From: a virus
Reading direction: 5' to 3' (one strand)
Virus record (IMG/VR): IMGVR_UViG_3300009074_000044
Span: 1 to 21,011 of that record
DNA length: 21,011 bases
Made by a program: the position numbers and the translations under genes. This document shows positions 15,127-19,369 of this stretch, one piece after another (position 1 is the stretch's first letter; every line of letters begins with the position of its first letter). The notes under the pieces were generated by a model. The model was not told where the DNA came from and ran no database searches. It saw nothing but the letters and a program-made list of their open reading frames with translations.

Positions 15127-15340
15127 AGTTGTTTGGGAAGATATTGCCCAAGATGCGTCTTGGGCGACTGACACAGATTGCGTAACGGTCACTAGCGTCG
15201 GCTATCTGGCTGAAGACAGCGAGAAGTATCTTAAGATAGGTGGGTCAATCACAGAAGATGGAGACATTGCCGGAATTCTCGCTATGCCAAAAGGCTGCGT
15301 AATTCTAGTCAAATTTCTGTCGAGAGAATCGACGCCATAA
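15107..15340 (+). CDS. Conserved small phage protein of unknown function
   Basis: A 77-aa protein beginning with GTG 15107, 20 nt inside the previous gene's end. It has the pattern 'VEVVWEDIAQDASW...VTVTSVGYLAEDSEKYLKIGGSI' and ends 'GILAMPKGCVILVKFL', which matches a small protein frequent in phages of alphaproteobacteria and in pelagiphages ('V.W.D......W', 'GYL..d...yl.ia.s', 'iPkgcI..i..L'). It appears to be a compact β-rich soluble domain without signal or membrane segment. The role is unknown. The family memory makes it very likely a real gene in spite of the GTG start. Confidence 0.7.
   Translation: MTPRLVEVVWEDIAQDASWATDTDCVTVTSVGYLAEDSEKYLKIGGSITEDGDIAGILAMPKGCVILVKFLSRESTP
15146..15165 (+). 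other. 8-bp hairpin inside the 77-aa gene
   Basis: GCCCAAGA (15146-15153), loop TGCG, TCTTGGGC (15158-15165), perfectly paired. No T-tract follows, so it is not an intrinsic terminator. It lies about 40 nt after the start codon, in the same relative position as other hairpins in this window. Confidence 0.45.
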
Positions 15341-15350
15341 TAGGTGACCC

Positions 15351-15602
15351 ATGAACACCGAAAATTATCCTCAAACTATTTTTGAAACCCCCGGACTCTG
15401 CACAACAATAATGAAAATAAACCCGAATCCCATTCCCCCGGCGGGGCAATTCCATTCGCAGCTAATGAGCGCAAAATCGAAAGCTCAAGTAATCGACATC
15501 CTTTGCGCCCGAGGTTCTGCCGCCGGATGGTTCTCGGATATGCCTGACGGCTTGTTTGATAAGCTCGATCAGATGCGTCACACCAAAGGTGAAGCTGCGT
15601 AA
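15351..15602 (+). CDS. Small hypothetical protein, last rightward gene before attP
   Basis: An 83-aa protein with AGGTGA 5-10 nt before ATG 15351; a later ATG at 15411 (MKINPNPIPPAGQF) is possible. The first half is Pro/Thr-rich without structure. The second half looks like one or two helices ('SKAQVIDILCARGSAAGWFSD', 'LFDKLDQMRH'). No signal peptide or membrane segment and no recognised family. It ends three bases before the attP repeats begin. Confidence 0.5.
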   Translation: MNTENYPQTIFETPGLCTTIMKINPNPIPPAGQFHSQLMSAKSKAQVIDILCARGSAAGWFSDMPDGLFDKLDQMRHTKGEAA

Positions 15603-15604
15603 AA

Positions 15605-15628
15605 GTTGTGACCAAAGTTGTGACCAAA
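15605..15628 (+). repeat. Arm-type repeat pair, left (2 x GTTGTGACCAAA)
   Basis: Copies at 15605-15616 and 15617-15628, exactly tandem. The same pair recurs at 15822-15845. Location on both sides of the tRNA-derived core suggests binding sites for the N-terminal domain of the integrase. Confidence 0.78.
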
Positions 15629-15640
15629 ATAGAACAACCC

Positions 15641-15670
15641 CAAGCAGCTCCAAGCAGCTCTAAGCAGTTG
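15641..15670 (+). repeat. Three 10-bp tandem repeats in the attP left arm
   Basis: CAAGCAGCTC at 15641 and 15651, and TAAGCAGTTG at 15661. The 10-bp period places each copy on the same face of the helix, as in excisionase or cooperative regulator sites. Which protein binds is unknown; the excisionase-like gene at 18920-19093 is a candidate. Confidence 0.6.
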
Positions 15671-15721
15671 CAACTCCTAGACAGTCGCAAAAAACACTGT
15701 AATAATAGACTCCGGCAGGAA

Positions 15722-15767
15722 CTTGCCAAGGTTGGGGTCGCGAGTTCGAATCTCGTTTCCCGCTCCA
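15722..15767 (+). other. attP core: 3' part of tRNA-Gly(GCC)
   Basis: The sequence runs from the anticodon loop TTGCCAA (anticodon GCC at 15725-15727) through the variable region, T arm GCGAG-TTCGAAT-CTCGT (740-755 region), acceptor strand TTCCCGC, discriminator T and CCA (15765-15767). It matches the 3' half of bacterial tRNA-Gly(GCC). The upstream bases do not pair properly with the anticodon stem and no D arm or 5' acceptor is present, so this is not a tRNA gene. On integration it would restore the 3' end of the host tRNA. Confidence 0.88.
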
Positions 15768-15770
15768 TAA

Positions 15771-15783
15771 AATCAACGACTTA
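15771..15783 (+). promoter_or_regulatory. IHF consensus site in attP
   Basis: AATCAACGACTTA matches WATCAANNNNTTR at every defined position. It lies 4 bp after the tRNA-derived core and 38 bp before the right arm repeats, where a bend would bring arm-bound integrase to the core. Confidence 0.65.
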
Positions 15784-15821
15784 CGTCTGATCTGTATTAG
15801 TGGTTTCTGATATAGACCCCA

Positions 15822-15845
15822 GTTGTGACCAAAGTTGTGACCAAA
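15822..15845 (+). repeat. Arm-type repeat pair, right (2 x GTTGTGACCAAA)
   Basis: Exact copies at 15822-15833 and 15834-15845, same orientation and tandem arrangement as the left pair. Confidence 0.78.
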
Positions 15846-15853
15846 TCAGGCAT

Positions 15854-15886
15854 AAAAAAACGGACGTTGCTAAGCAACGTCCGTTT
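15854..15886 (-). terminator. Intrinsic terminator of the integrase operon
   Basis: A perfect 13-bp stem (AAACGGACGTTGC at 15858-15870, loop TAA, GCAACGTCCGTTT at 15874-15886). On the minus strand it is followed by a run of seven T (15860-15854), 15 nt after the integrase stop. It also shields attP from leftward transcripts. Confidence 0.9.
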
Positions 15887-15900
15887 CGAGGGGGGAGCTT

Positions 15901-17064
15901 CTAAGCTCTTCGAGCGGTAAGACTGACCACGTTACTGACAGCAGCTTCAGTTCTGGTTCTGGTTTGTTCCATCTTATCCATCTCGACCCATTCGTAGTCC
16001 TCGGGAACGTCGAGATACCGGAGAGTGGTTTCAAGCTTTGAATGCCCGGCCCATTTCATTGCCAGATGGATGGCAACGCCGTTGTTGACGCAATCGCTGA
16101 TGAAGGTGTGCCTCAGTCCGTGAAGCGTTCCGCTCGATTTGATTCCGGCTGCTGACTTATCCACTTTAAAGACTTTCGACCAACGATCCTCCCGCCAATC
16201 AGGTAAAAGACGATCACCGGGGAGGTTAAGGGTTAGGATCTCAAAATAGGCCGCTAGAGCGTCTGAATTGAGCGGTATCGAACGAGCTTTGCCGGTCTTG
16301 GTATCCATCCCTTCTTCGAGATCGTGATCCACTAGCACCCTTCTTTTATGGTTAGAGCCGATTATGTCTTGCTTTCGAAGGTTGGAAAGCTCTTTGCGGC
16401 GAAGCCCGGTGTTAGCGATGAATTTCCAAAAAGCAGCGTGGGCGGGGTTTACTTTATAAAGCTTGTCTAACTCGGCGGCGGTGAAGATCTTGATCTTTTT
16501 CTTGACGGTCTTTGAATTGGATGCGATCACCAGTTCGCCGACCGGTGAGGTCTGACAAAGATTCCATCGGTTGCCTTCCTTCTTGCCACCGGTACGAGCT
16601 GCCCGGTAAAGCGAGGCTTTGATGTCCTTCCATTCGTCTTTCACGGTTTCTGGTGAGACCACCTTTAGGCGGTCGACTTGCCAAGCGTTGAACGCGGTAT
16701 TCCAAAGATCAATCGTCGCAACATCATCTGCAATGGTTAGATTGCCGAAGTAGGGAAGCGCCGTTTTGCAGTGCCGTGTAAAGTGTTCGTGACCGGCTGC
16801 GCTGTAAACTGTTGCGCGCCATGTCAGAAGCTGCGGGAGAAATTCAGAATAGGTCATCACACGTTTCGGTCGAGCTGCCGGCTCGATAACAGCAATGCCG
16901 GATTTGGCAAGCTGCTCTTTTGCTTCCCACTCTTTGCAAACTTCTTCAGCTTGTTTCTTGGTCATGCGTGAAGCTGACCCCAAATATTTTACTCTAGGCA
17001 GAAGGTTGGTTTTGAGCCACCAGTACCCTTTGCCTTTACGCTCGTCAATATAAACACTTGCCAT
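15901..17064 (-). CDS. int: Tyrosine recombinase / phage integrase
   Basis: A 387-aa protein with all the hallmarks of the family: an N-terminal arm-binding-like domain (about 1-60, with 'YWWLKTNLLPRVKYLGSAS'), a core-binding SAM-like domain (about 70-165), and a catalytic domain with R222 (TGLRRKEL), K256/K259 (TKTGKARSIPL), H315-x-x-R318 (HGLRHTF), H341 (WAGHS) and the nucleophile Y350 (TTLRYLD). It should recombine attP at 15722-15767 with a host tRNA-Gly gene. The ATG overlaps the stop of the upstream small gene (TAATG), with GGAGG 8-12 nt before it, so it is the last gene of a coupled operon, ending at a strong terminator. Expression is probably set by promoter P1 and its operator at 17785-17814. 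Full length and intact. Confidence 0.96.
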   Translation of the reverse strand: MASVYIDERKGKGYWWLKTNLLPRVKYLGSASRMTKKQAEEVCKEWEAKEQLAKSGIAVIEPAARPKRVMTYSEFLPQLLTWRATVYSAAGHEHFTRHCKTALPYFGNLTIADDVATIDLWNTAFNAWQVDRLKVVSPETVKDEWKDIKASLYRAARTGGKKEGNRWNLCQTSPVGELVIASNSKTVKKKIKIFTAAELDKLYKVNPAHAAFWKFIANTGLRRKELSNLRKQDIIGSNHKRRVLVDHDLEEGMDTKTGKARSIPLNSDALAAYFEILTLNLPGDRLLPDWREDRWSKVFKVDKSAAGIKSSGTLHGLRHTFISDCVNNGVAIHLAMKWAGHSKLETTLRYLDVPEDYEWVEMDKMEQTRTRTEAAVSNVVSLTARRA

Positions 17065-17285
17065 TAACTTGCCTCCGGTAATTGTCTCTCAAGCATTCTG
17101 TAGGCCAATACAAGTTCCGTGTAATGTTCCCACCTATCTAGGTCATCAGCATCAGCGCCGACTCCTGAGTCTTTCAAGAATTCAAGGCTTCGCTCTTGCA
17201 TCTTTATTGCGGATTCGAGAACCCACATTCCGGATTGAGCCGAATCAGCCTCAGTCACTCCCTGCTTTAATACTAAAGTTCTCAT
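17064..17285 (-). CDS. Small hypothetical protein upstream of the integrase
   Basis: Start chosen at ATG 17285, which shares a base with the previous stop (TAATG) and follows GGAGG; an upstream in-frame ATG at 17348 would overlap the preceding gene by 64 nt and lacks such a site. The 73-aa product is helical and charged ('VTEADSAQSGMWVLESAIKMQERSLEFL', 'DDLDRWEHYTELVLAYRMLERQLPEAS'). It has no membrane segment or DNA-binding motif that I recognise. Translationally coupled to int by the same GGAGGCAAGTTAATG junction that begins this gene. A regulator or cofactor of integration is possible only by position. Confidence 0.6.
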   Translation of the reverse strand: MRTLVLKQGVTEADSAQSGMWVLESAIKMQERSLEFLKDSGVGADADDLDRWEHYTELVLAYRMLERQLPEAS

Positions 17286-17470
17286 TAACTTGCCTCCATT
17301 GCTTCGAGCTTGAAAGACATTTCGAACATCCGGTCGACCGCGTCCCAAAGGATTAAGTGCAACTTATCGTTCGGGTTCTCCAAATAATTTTCGCGGTAGT
17401 CATCAATCGCTTCTTCGATCTCCGAAAGCGCCCGGAGATCAAGGTCTTTTTCGACGTTGCTTCTTTTCAT
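17285..17470 (-). CDS. Small acidic helical protein of unknown function
   Basis: A 61-aa protein with AGGAG 7-11 nt before ATG 17470 and an ATGA overlap with the upstream stop. It is predominantly helical and acidic ('LRALSEIEEAIDDYRENYLENP', 'LILWDAVDRMFEMSFKLEAMEAS'). No family recognised. Its last four codons and stop (GAG GCA AGT TAA) provide the Shine-Dalgarno and junction for the next gene. Member of the P1 operon with the integrase. Confidence 0.6.
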   Translation of the reverse strand: MKRSNVEKDLDLRALSEIEEAIDDYRENYLENPNDKLHLILWDAVDRMFEMSFKLEAMEAS

Positions 17471-17778
17471 TTTTTCTCCTCTTTTTTTAAGTTGATCGTG
17501 GTGGTTTCTAAGATGTCAATATCAATTAAGTGTCCGTCATTGTTGCCATAGTCTTCATAAAATCGGCGCTCTTTAACAATGTCGAGCTGTACCGCGTCAT
17601 CTTCTGAATCTATCCAAGGGCTGCCGTCATTTTCTTCAATAACTTTTTCAATAAGTTTTATCTGCTTTTTGACTTCGGATAATTTCTGATAAAAATCGAC
17701 CTCGATGATGTCGCCGTCTTTATTGATCCATTCAAACTTCCATTCGGTTGTTTGTGTTTTTTTGTTTTTCATTGCCAT
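17467..17778 (-). CDS. Hypothetical protein, first gene of the integrase operon
   Basis: A 103-aa protein if it starts at ATG 17778 (MAMKNKKTQTTEWKFEW); ATG 17772 is close by. A longer reading from 17817 would run through the promoter -35 and -10 elements and the operator, so it is rejected. The -10 box ends 7 nt before ATG 17778, so the transcript probably begins at or within a base or two of the start codon (leaderless). The product is charged: 'FEWINKDGDIIEVDFYQKLSEVKKQIKLIEKVIEEN', then an acidic middle and 'GHLIDIDILETTTINLKKEEKK'. No family recognised. Overlaps the next gene by ATGA. Confidence 0.6.
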   Translation of the reverse strand: MAMKNKKTQTTEWKFEWINKDGDIIEVDFYQKLSEVKKQIKLIEKVIEENDGSPWIDSEDDAVQLDIVKERRFYEDYGNNDGHLIDIDILETTTINLKKEEKK

Positions 17779-17784
17779 ATCTGC

Positions 17785-17814
17785 ATAATAGGGCATTGCC
17801 CTAGTTACCGTCAA
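17785..17814 (-). promoter_or_regulatory. Promoter P1 (integrase operon)
   Basis: Minus-strand -35 TTGACG (17814-17809), 18-bp spacer, -10 TATTAT (17790-17785). The spacer contains a palindromic operator. Closely resembles promoter P2 at 18866-18894, including the bases after the -10 (GCAG..ATGG). Confidence 0.75.
17789..17803. promoter_or_regulatory. Operator O1, perfect palindrome in P1
   Basis: TAGGGCA-T-TGCCCTA, 7-bp perfect arms around one base, covering the spacer and the edge of the -10. A bound protein would block RNA polymerase. The Cro-like HTH protein at 17844-18074 is the likely ligand. Confidence 0.72.
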
Positions 17815-17828
17815 CAATTAATTGATAG

Positions 17829-17839
17829 TGGTCTGACCA
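17829..17839. promoter_or_regulatory. Palindrome TGGTC-T-GACCA upstream of P1
   Basis: A perfect 5-bp-arm palindrome 14 bp upstream of the -35 and 4 bp after the stop of the HTH regulator gene. The same element (TGGTC-A-GACCA) precedes P2 at the same relative place, so it is likely a second regulator or activator site. Confidence 0.6.
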
Positions 17840-17843
17840 AAAT

Positions 17844-18074
17844 TTAGATTTGTTTTTCTCCGAGCTTTATCTTGAGCAGCTCGAGATAGCCGGGTGGCAT
17901 GGTGCGGTGGGATGAGACATCGGGCGACTTGCGCCACGACTCCACGGTGCCGCGCTCGACGAGACACAGCTCGGCGATGGCCTGAGTAGTCAGGCCATGC
18001 TTCTTGATTAGACGCATCAGCGTCGAGCGAGATTTCGCGGTCATAGGCCGCAGTGTAACTTTGGACGCTGTCAT
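17844..18074 (-). CDS. Cro-like helix-turn-helix regulator
   Basis: A 76-aa protein with GGTGA 9-13 nt before ATG 18074. Residues 17-50 form a helix-turn-helix: 'LMRLIKKHGLTTQAIAELCLVERGTVESWRKSP', where LTTQAIAELCLVERGTVESW is the two-helix motif of Cro/CI-type proteins. The C-terminus 'MPPGYLELLKIKLGEKQ' matches the small phage Cro-like group ('.p..YLELLr.kLge'). It has no protease or dimerisation domain like CI, so it is a short repressor or Cro. It is the last gene of the P2 operon and lies directly before P1; both promoters carry the same GGGC-N3-GCCC operator, so autoregulation plus control of the integrase operon is the natural reading. Another frame over the same bases (17818-18096) has no HTH and is not a gene. 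Confidence 0.82.
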   Translation of the reverse strand: MTASKVTLRPMTAKSRSTLMRLIKKHGLTTQAIAELCLVERGTVESWRKSPDVSSHRTMPPGYLELLKIKLGEKQI

Positions 18075-18077
18075 TTT

Positions 18078-18326
18078 TCAATTCACCCATTTCCAACCCG
18101 GAGCCGGGGCAAGTCCATCAAGCTCGGTCGTATCCGAAATTGTGATCTTTTTGTAGTCAGAGAGTCGAACGTCACCGAGTTCGGTTTCGTATCCGTACAC
18201 CACCGCTTCAGCAAGATCCGGATCGTTATGATCGTAATCCGTAACGTAGACCTCCCAGAAATTTTTGAGGATGATGTGTCGCACCACGTTCACGGTGCCA
18301 ATTCCATTTTCACTTTCCATTTTCAT
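18078..18326 (-). CDS. Conserved small phage protein of unknown function
   Basis: An 82-aa protein whose ATG (18326) immediately follows the previous TAA; an ATG two codons later is also possible. Pattern: 'HIILKNFWEVYVTDYDHNDPDLAEAVVYGYETELGDVRLSDY' and C-terminal 'LDGLAPAPGWKWVN'. The sequence 'W.VYV....', 'A.V.G.E.ELG.V.L.e' and 'L.P.pGW.W' recalls a small early phage protein found near MSTR-type genes such as its neighbour. It appears soluble, acidic and β-rich. No function known. Part of the P2 operon with the HTH regulator 3 nt downstream. Confidence 0.65.
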   Translation of the reverse strand: MKMESENGIGTVNVVRHIILKNFWEVYVTDYDHNDPDLAEAVVYGYETELGDVRLSDYKKITISDTTELDGLAPAPGWKWVN

Positions 18327-18830
18327 TTAAGCTGCCTCGTTGGTTTCAATTTTCATCTTTTCTGCAATGCCGTCTTCGGCGAACTCTTTAGGGCGATGTT
18401 TATTTTCGGCCCTGATGATTGAGTTCATTTCTTCAATCGCATCGTTGACCGACCCGGCAAACTGTTCAGGACTTTGAAGATCGAGGTTAGTAAGGTTCGT
18501 CCAATCCTTTCGAAGCCCGGCGACTCGCGACCGGTTACGGTCGTTCCATCGAATGTTTACTTCAAGAACTTTGTTGTCACCGGTGAAACTACTGCCAAGA
18601 TGAATTTCATAAAGGTATTCGATGTCGCCGTGAATCCCACTGGTGATCTCGTAGTTTTCATCACTCGCGAAACTAACAAGAAGTTCATTCTTTGTTATCA
18701 TATTTAGCTGCGCGTCGATAAGTTTTTGAGCAATGTCTTTGCCGGTCTCGGCAAGATAGCCGTCCCAATGACGGTAGAAAATTACCCGGGTTTTGCCATC
18801 TAGAATTACGATGTTTGATCTAGTACTCAT
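18327..18830 (-). CDS. Conserved early phage protein, MSTRSNI... family
   Basis: A 167-aa protein with GAGGAA 7-12 nt before ATG 18830. It has the hallmark of a widespread phage family: 'MSTRSNIVILDG', 'IFYRHWDGYLAETGKDIAQKL', 'EITSGIHGDIEYLYEI'. Family knowledge: many tailed phages of marine and enteric hosts encode it among early genes, and no biochemical role is established. The C-terminal 60 residues are helical and charged. It is the first full gene after promoter P2, with a 10-codon upstream reading frame overlapping its ATG. Intact, with no frameshift. Confidence 0.75.
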   Translation of the reverse strand: MSTRSNIVILDGKTRVIFYRHWDGYLAETGKDIAQKLIDAQLNMITKNELLVSFASDENYEITSGIHGDIEYLYEIHLGSSFTGDNKVLEVNIRWNDRNRSRVAGLRKDWTNLTNLDLQSPEQFAGSVNDAIEEMNSIIRAENKHRPKEFAEDGIAEKMKIETNEAA

Positions 18831-18859
18831 TCTGTTCCTCGGTTGTTGTTTACTGCCAT
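18827..18859 (-). CDS. Possible leaderless 10-aa leader peptide
   Basis: ATG 18859 lies 7 nt after the P2 -10 box, where transcription should begin. The frame reads MAVNNNRGTE and its TGA overlaps the next ATG (ATGA). It contains the Shine-Dalgarno of that gene, so translation could be coupled. The equivalent position after P1 starts a real gene with ATGGCA as well. No independent coding evidence; could be chance. Confidence 0.35.
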   Translation of the reverse strand: MAVNNNRGTE

Positions 18860-18865
18860 GACTGC

Positions 18866-18894
18866 AGTATGGGGCTTTGCCCTAGATAGGTCAA
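18866..18894 (-). promoter_or_regulatory. Promoter P2 (regulator operon)
   Basis: Minus-strand -35 TTGACC (18894-18889), 17-bp spacer, -10 CATACT (18871-18866). Similar to P1 in -35, CTAGGGCAA.GCCC spacer and the GCAG..ATGG that follows. Expected to drive the genes from 18830 to 17844. Confidence 0.68.
18872..18884. promoter_or_regulatory. Operator O2 in P2, with extra half-site
   Basis: GGGC-TTT-GCCC followed by TA, matching O1 in eight arm bases and the TA flank, and placed in the same position of the spacer. A further half-site TGCCCTA (18895-18901) touches the -35 upstream, giving one and a half sites here. Confidence 0.62.
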
Positions 18895-18908
18895 TGCCCT
18901 AGCACAAC

Positions 18909-18919
18909 TGGTCAGACCA
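18909..18919. promoter_or_regulatory. Palindrome TGGTC-A-GACCA upstream of P2
   Basis: Same element as at 17829-17839, here 14 bp upstream of the -35 and directly against the stop codon of the upstream HTH gene (18920-18922). Confidence 0.6.
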
Positions 18920-19093
18920 TCAAGCAGAAAGGTGCTTTTCTATAGCGGAAACTAGGTCTGTTTTGCGGTACAGCTTTTTCCCCATGAAAGGGAAAGTCGG
19001 GATGCCAAGCTTTCGGCGGTTCCTGATGAAGTGGGTGTAAGACATCCGGCAATACTCCGCAGCTTCTTTGCCGGTCAGGTAGTCATTACTCAT
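18920..19093 (-). CDS. Excisionase/AlpA-like HTH protein
   Basis: A 57-aa protein when started at ATG 19093, which overlaps the previous stop (ATGA); a start at 19135 would lie well inside the upstream gene. It matches the MerR-like DNA-binding fold of the excisionase/HTH_17 group: 'YLTGKEAAEYCRMSYTHFIRNRRKLGIPTFPFMGKKLYRKTDLVSAIEKH' (helix-turn-helix, then a wing with G-K-x-x-Y-R-K, then a closing helix 'DLVSAIEKHL'). Family role: recombination directionality (Xis) or transcription control. With an integrase and 10-bp repeats in attP, an excisionase is plausible. It could instead regulate the TGGTCWGACCA boxes, one of which abuts its stop. Confidence 0.78.
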   Translation of the reverse strand: MSNDYLTGKEAAEYCRMSYTHFIRNRRKLGIPTFPFMGKKLYRKTDLVSAIEKHLSA

Positions 19094-19359
19094 ACAACAT
19101 AAACCGGCGTCACAAAGCGATTGGTTACCCGGCACTTGCGCTTCTGAGCTTCTTTAACCTTGCCGGATTTTTTCAATCCATTCACGCGACCTGACACTGC
19201 GTTGATTTCAAGACCGGTCAAACGGCTGATCTCTTTAAGGGTCATGTCTTCAGCAAACATCGACTCGCCGAGACACGCGAGGATTTGATCTTCTTGTTTG
19301 AGCGTAACGCCGGCTTGTTTGATTTGGCGGTACACCACGGTGCTTGTATTTCTTGGCAT
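19090..19359 (-). CDS. Winged-helix DNA-binding protein
   Basis: Start chosen at ATG 19359, with AGGAG 10 nt upstream; ATG 19392 lies inside the nuclease gene. The 89-aa product has a winged helix: 'QEDQILACLGESMFAEDMTLKEISRLTGLEINAVSGRVNGLKKSGKVKEAQKRKC', where 'LKEISRLTGLEINAVSGRVNGLKKSGKV' is the recognition helix and turn, and 'RVTNRFVTPVYVV' gives the wing strands. The type is common in early regions of alphaproteobacterial phages ('IT.R..eL...G....KR.CRVTGR...'). It may regulate early genes or replication. Overlaps the Xis-like gene by ATGA. Confidence 0.75.
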   Translation of the reverse strand: MPRNTSTVVYRQIKQAGVTLKQEDQILACLGESMFAEDMTLKEISRLTGLEINAVSGRVNGLKKSGKVKEAQKRKCRVTNRFVTPVYVV

Positions 19360-19369
19360 GGTTGATCTC

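Larger units (their letters stand above)
15603..15853. other. attP: Phage attachment site region (attP), non-coding
   Basis: This 250-bp non-coding stretch lies between converging blocks, next to the integrase gene. In order it holds two 12-bp direct repeats, three 10-bp tandem repeats, a tRNA-Gly-derived core, an IHF consensus and two further copies of the 12-bp repeat in the same orientation. The order (arm - core - IHF - arm) is that of tyrosine-recombinase attP sites such as that of lambda. Site roles are inferred. Confidence 0.82.

Noticed and set aside
15701-15767. A complete tRNA-Gly gene
   Set aside because: Only the part from the anticodon loop to CCA is present; the D arm and 5' acceptor strand are missing and the anticodon stem does not pair.
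15603-15853. attL or attR of an integrated prophage
   Set aside because: Phage genes and arm repeats occur on both sides and no bacterial genes follow, so attP fits better.
17818-18096. Alternative minus-strand frame over the HTH gene
   Set aside because: The other frame has a clear Cro-like HTH, a good ribosome site and tight spacing; this one has no motif and runs into the P1 upstream element.
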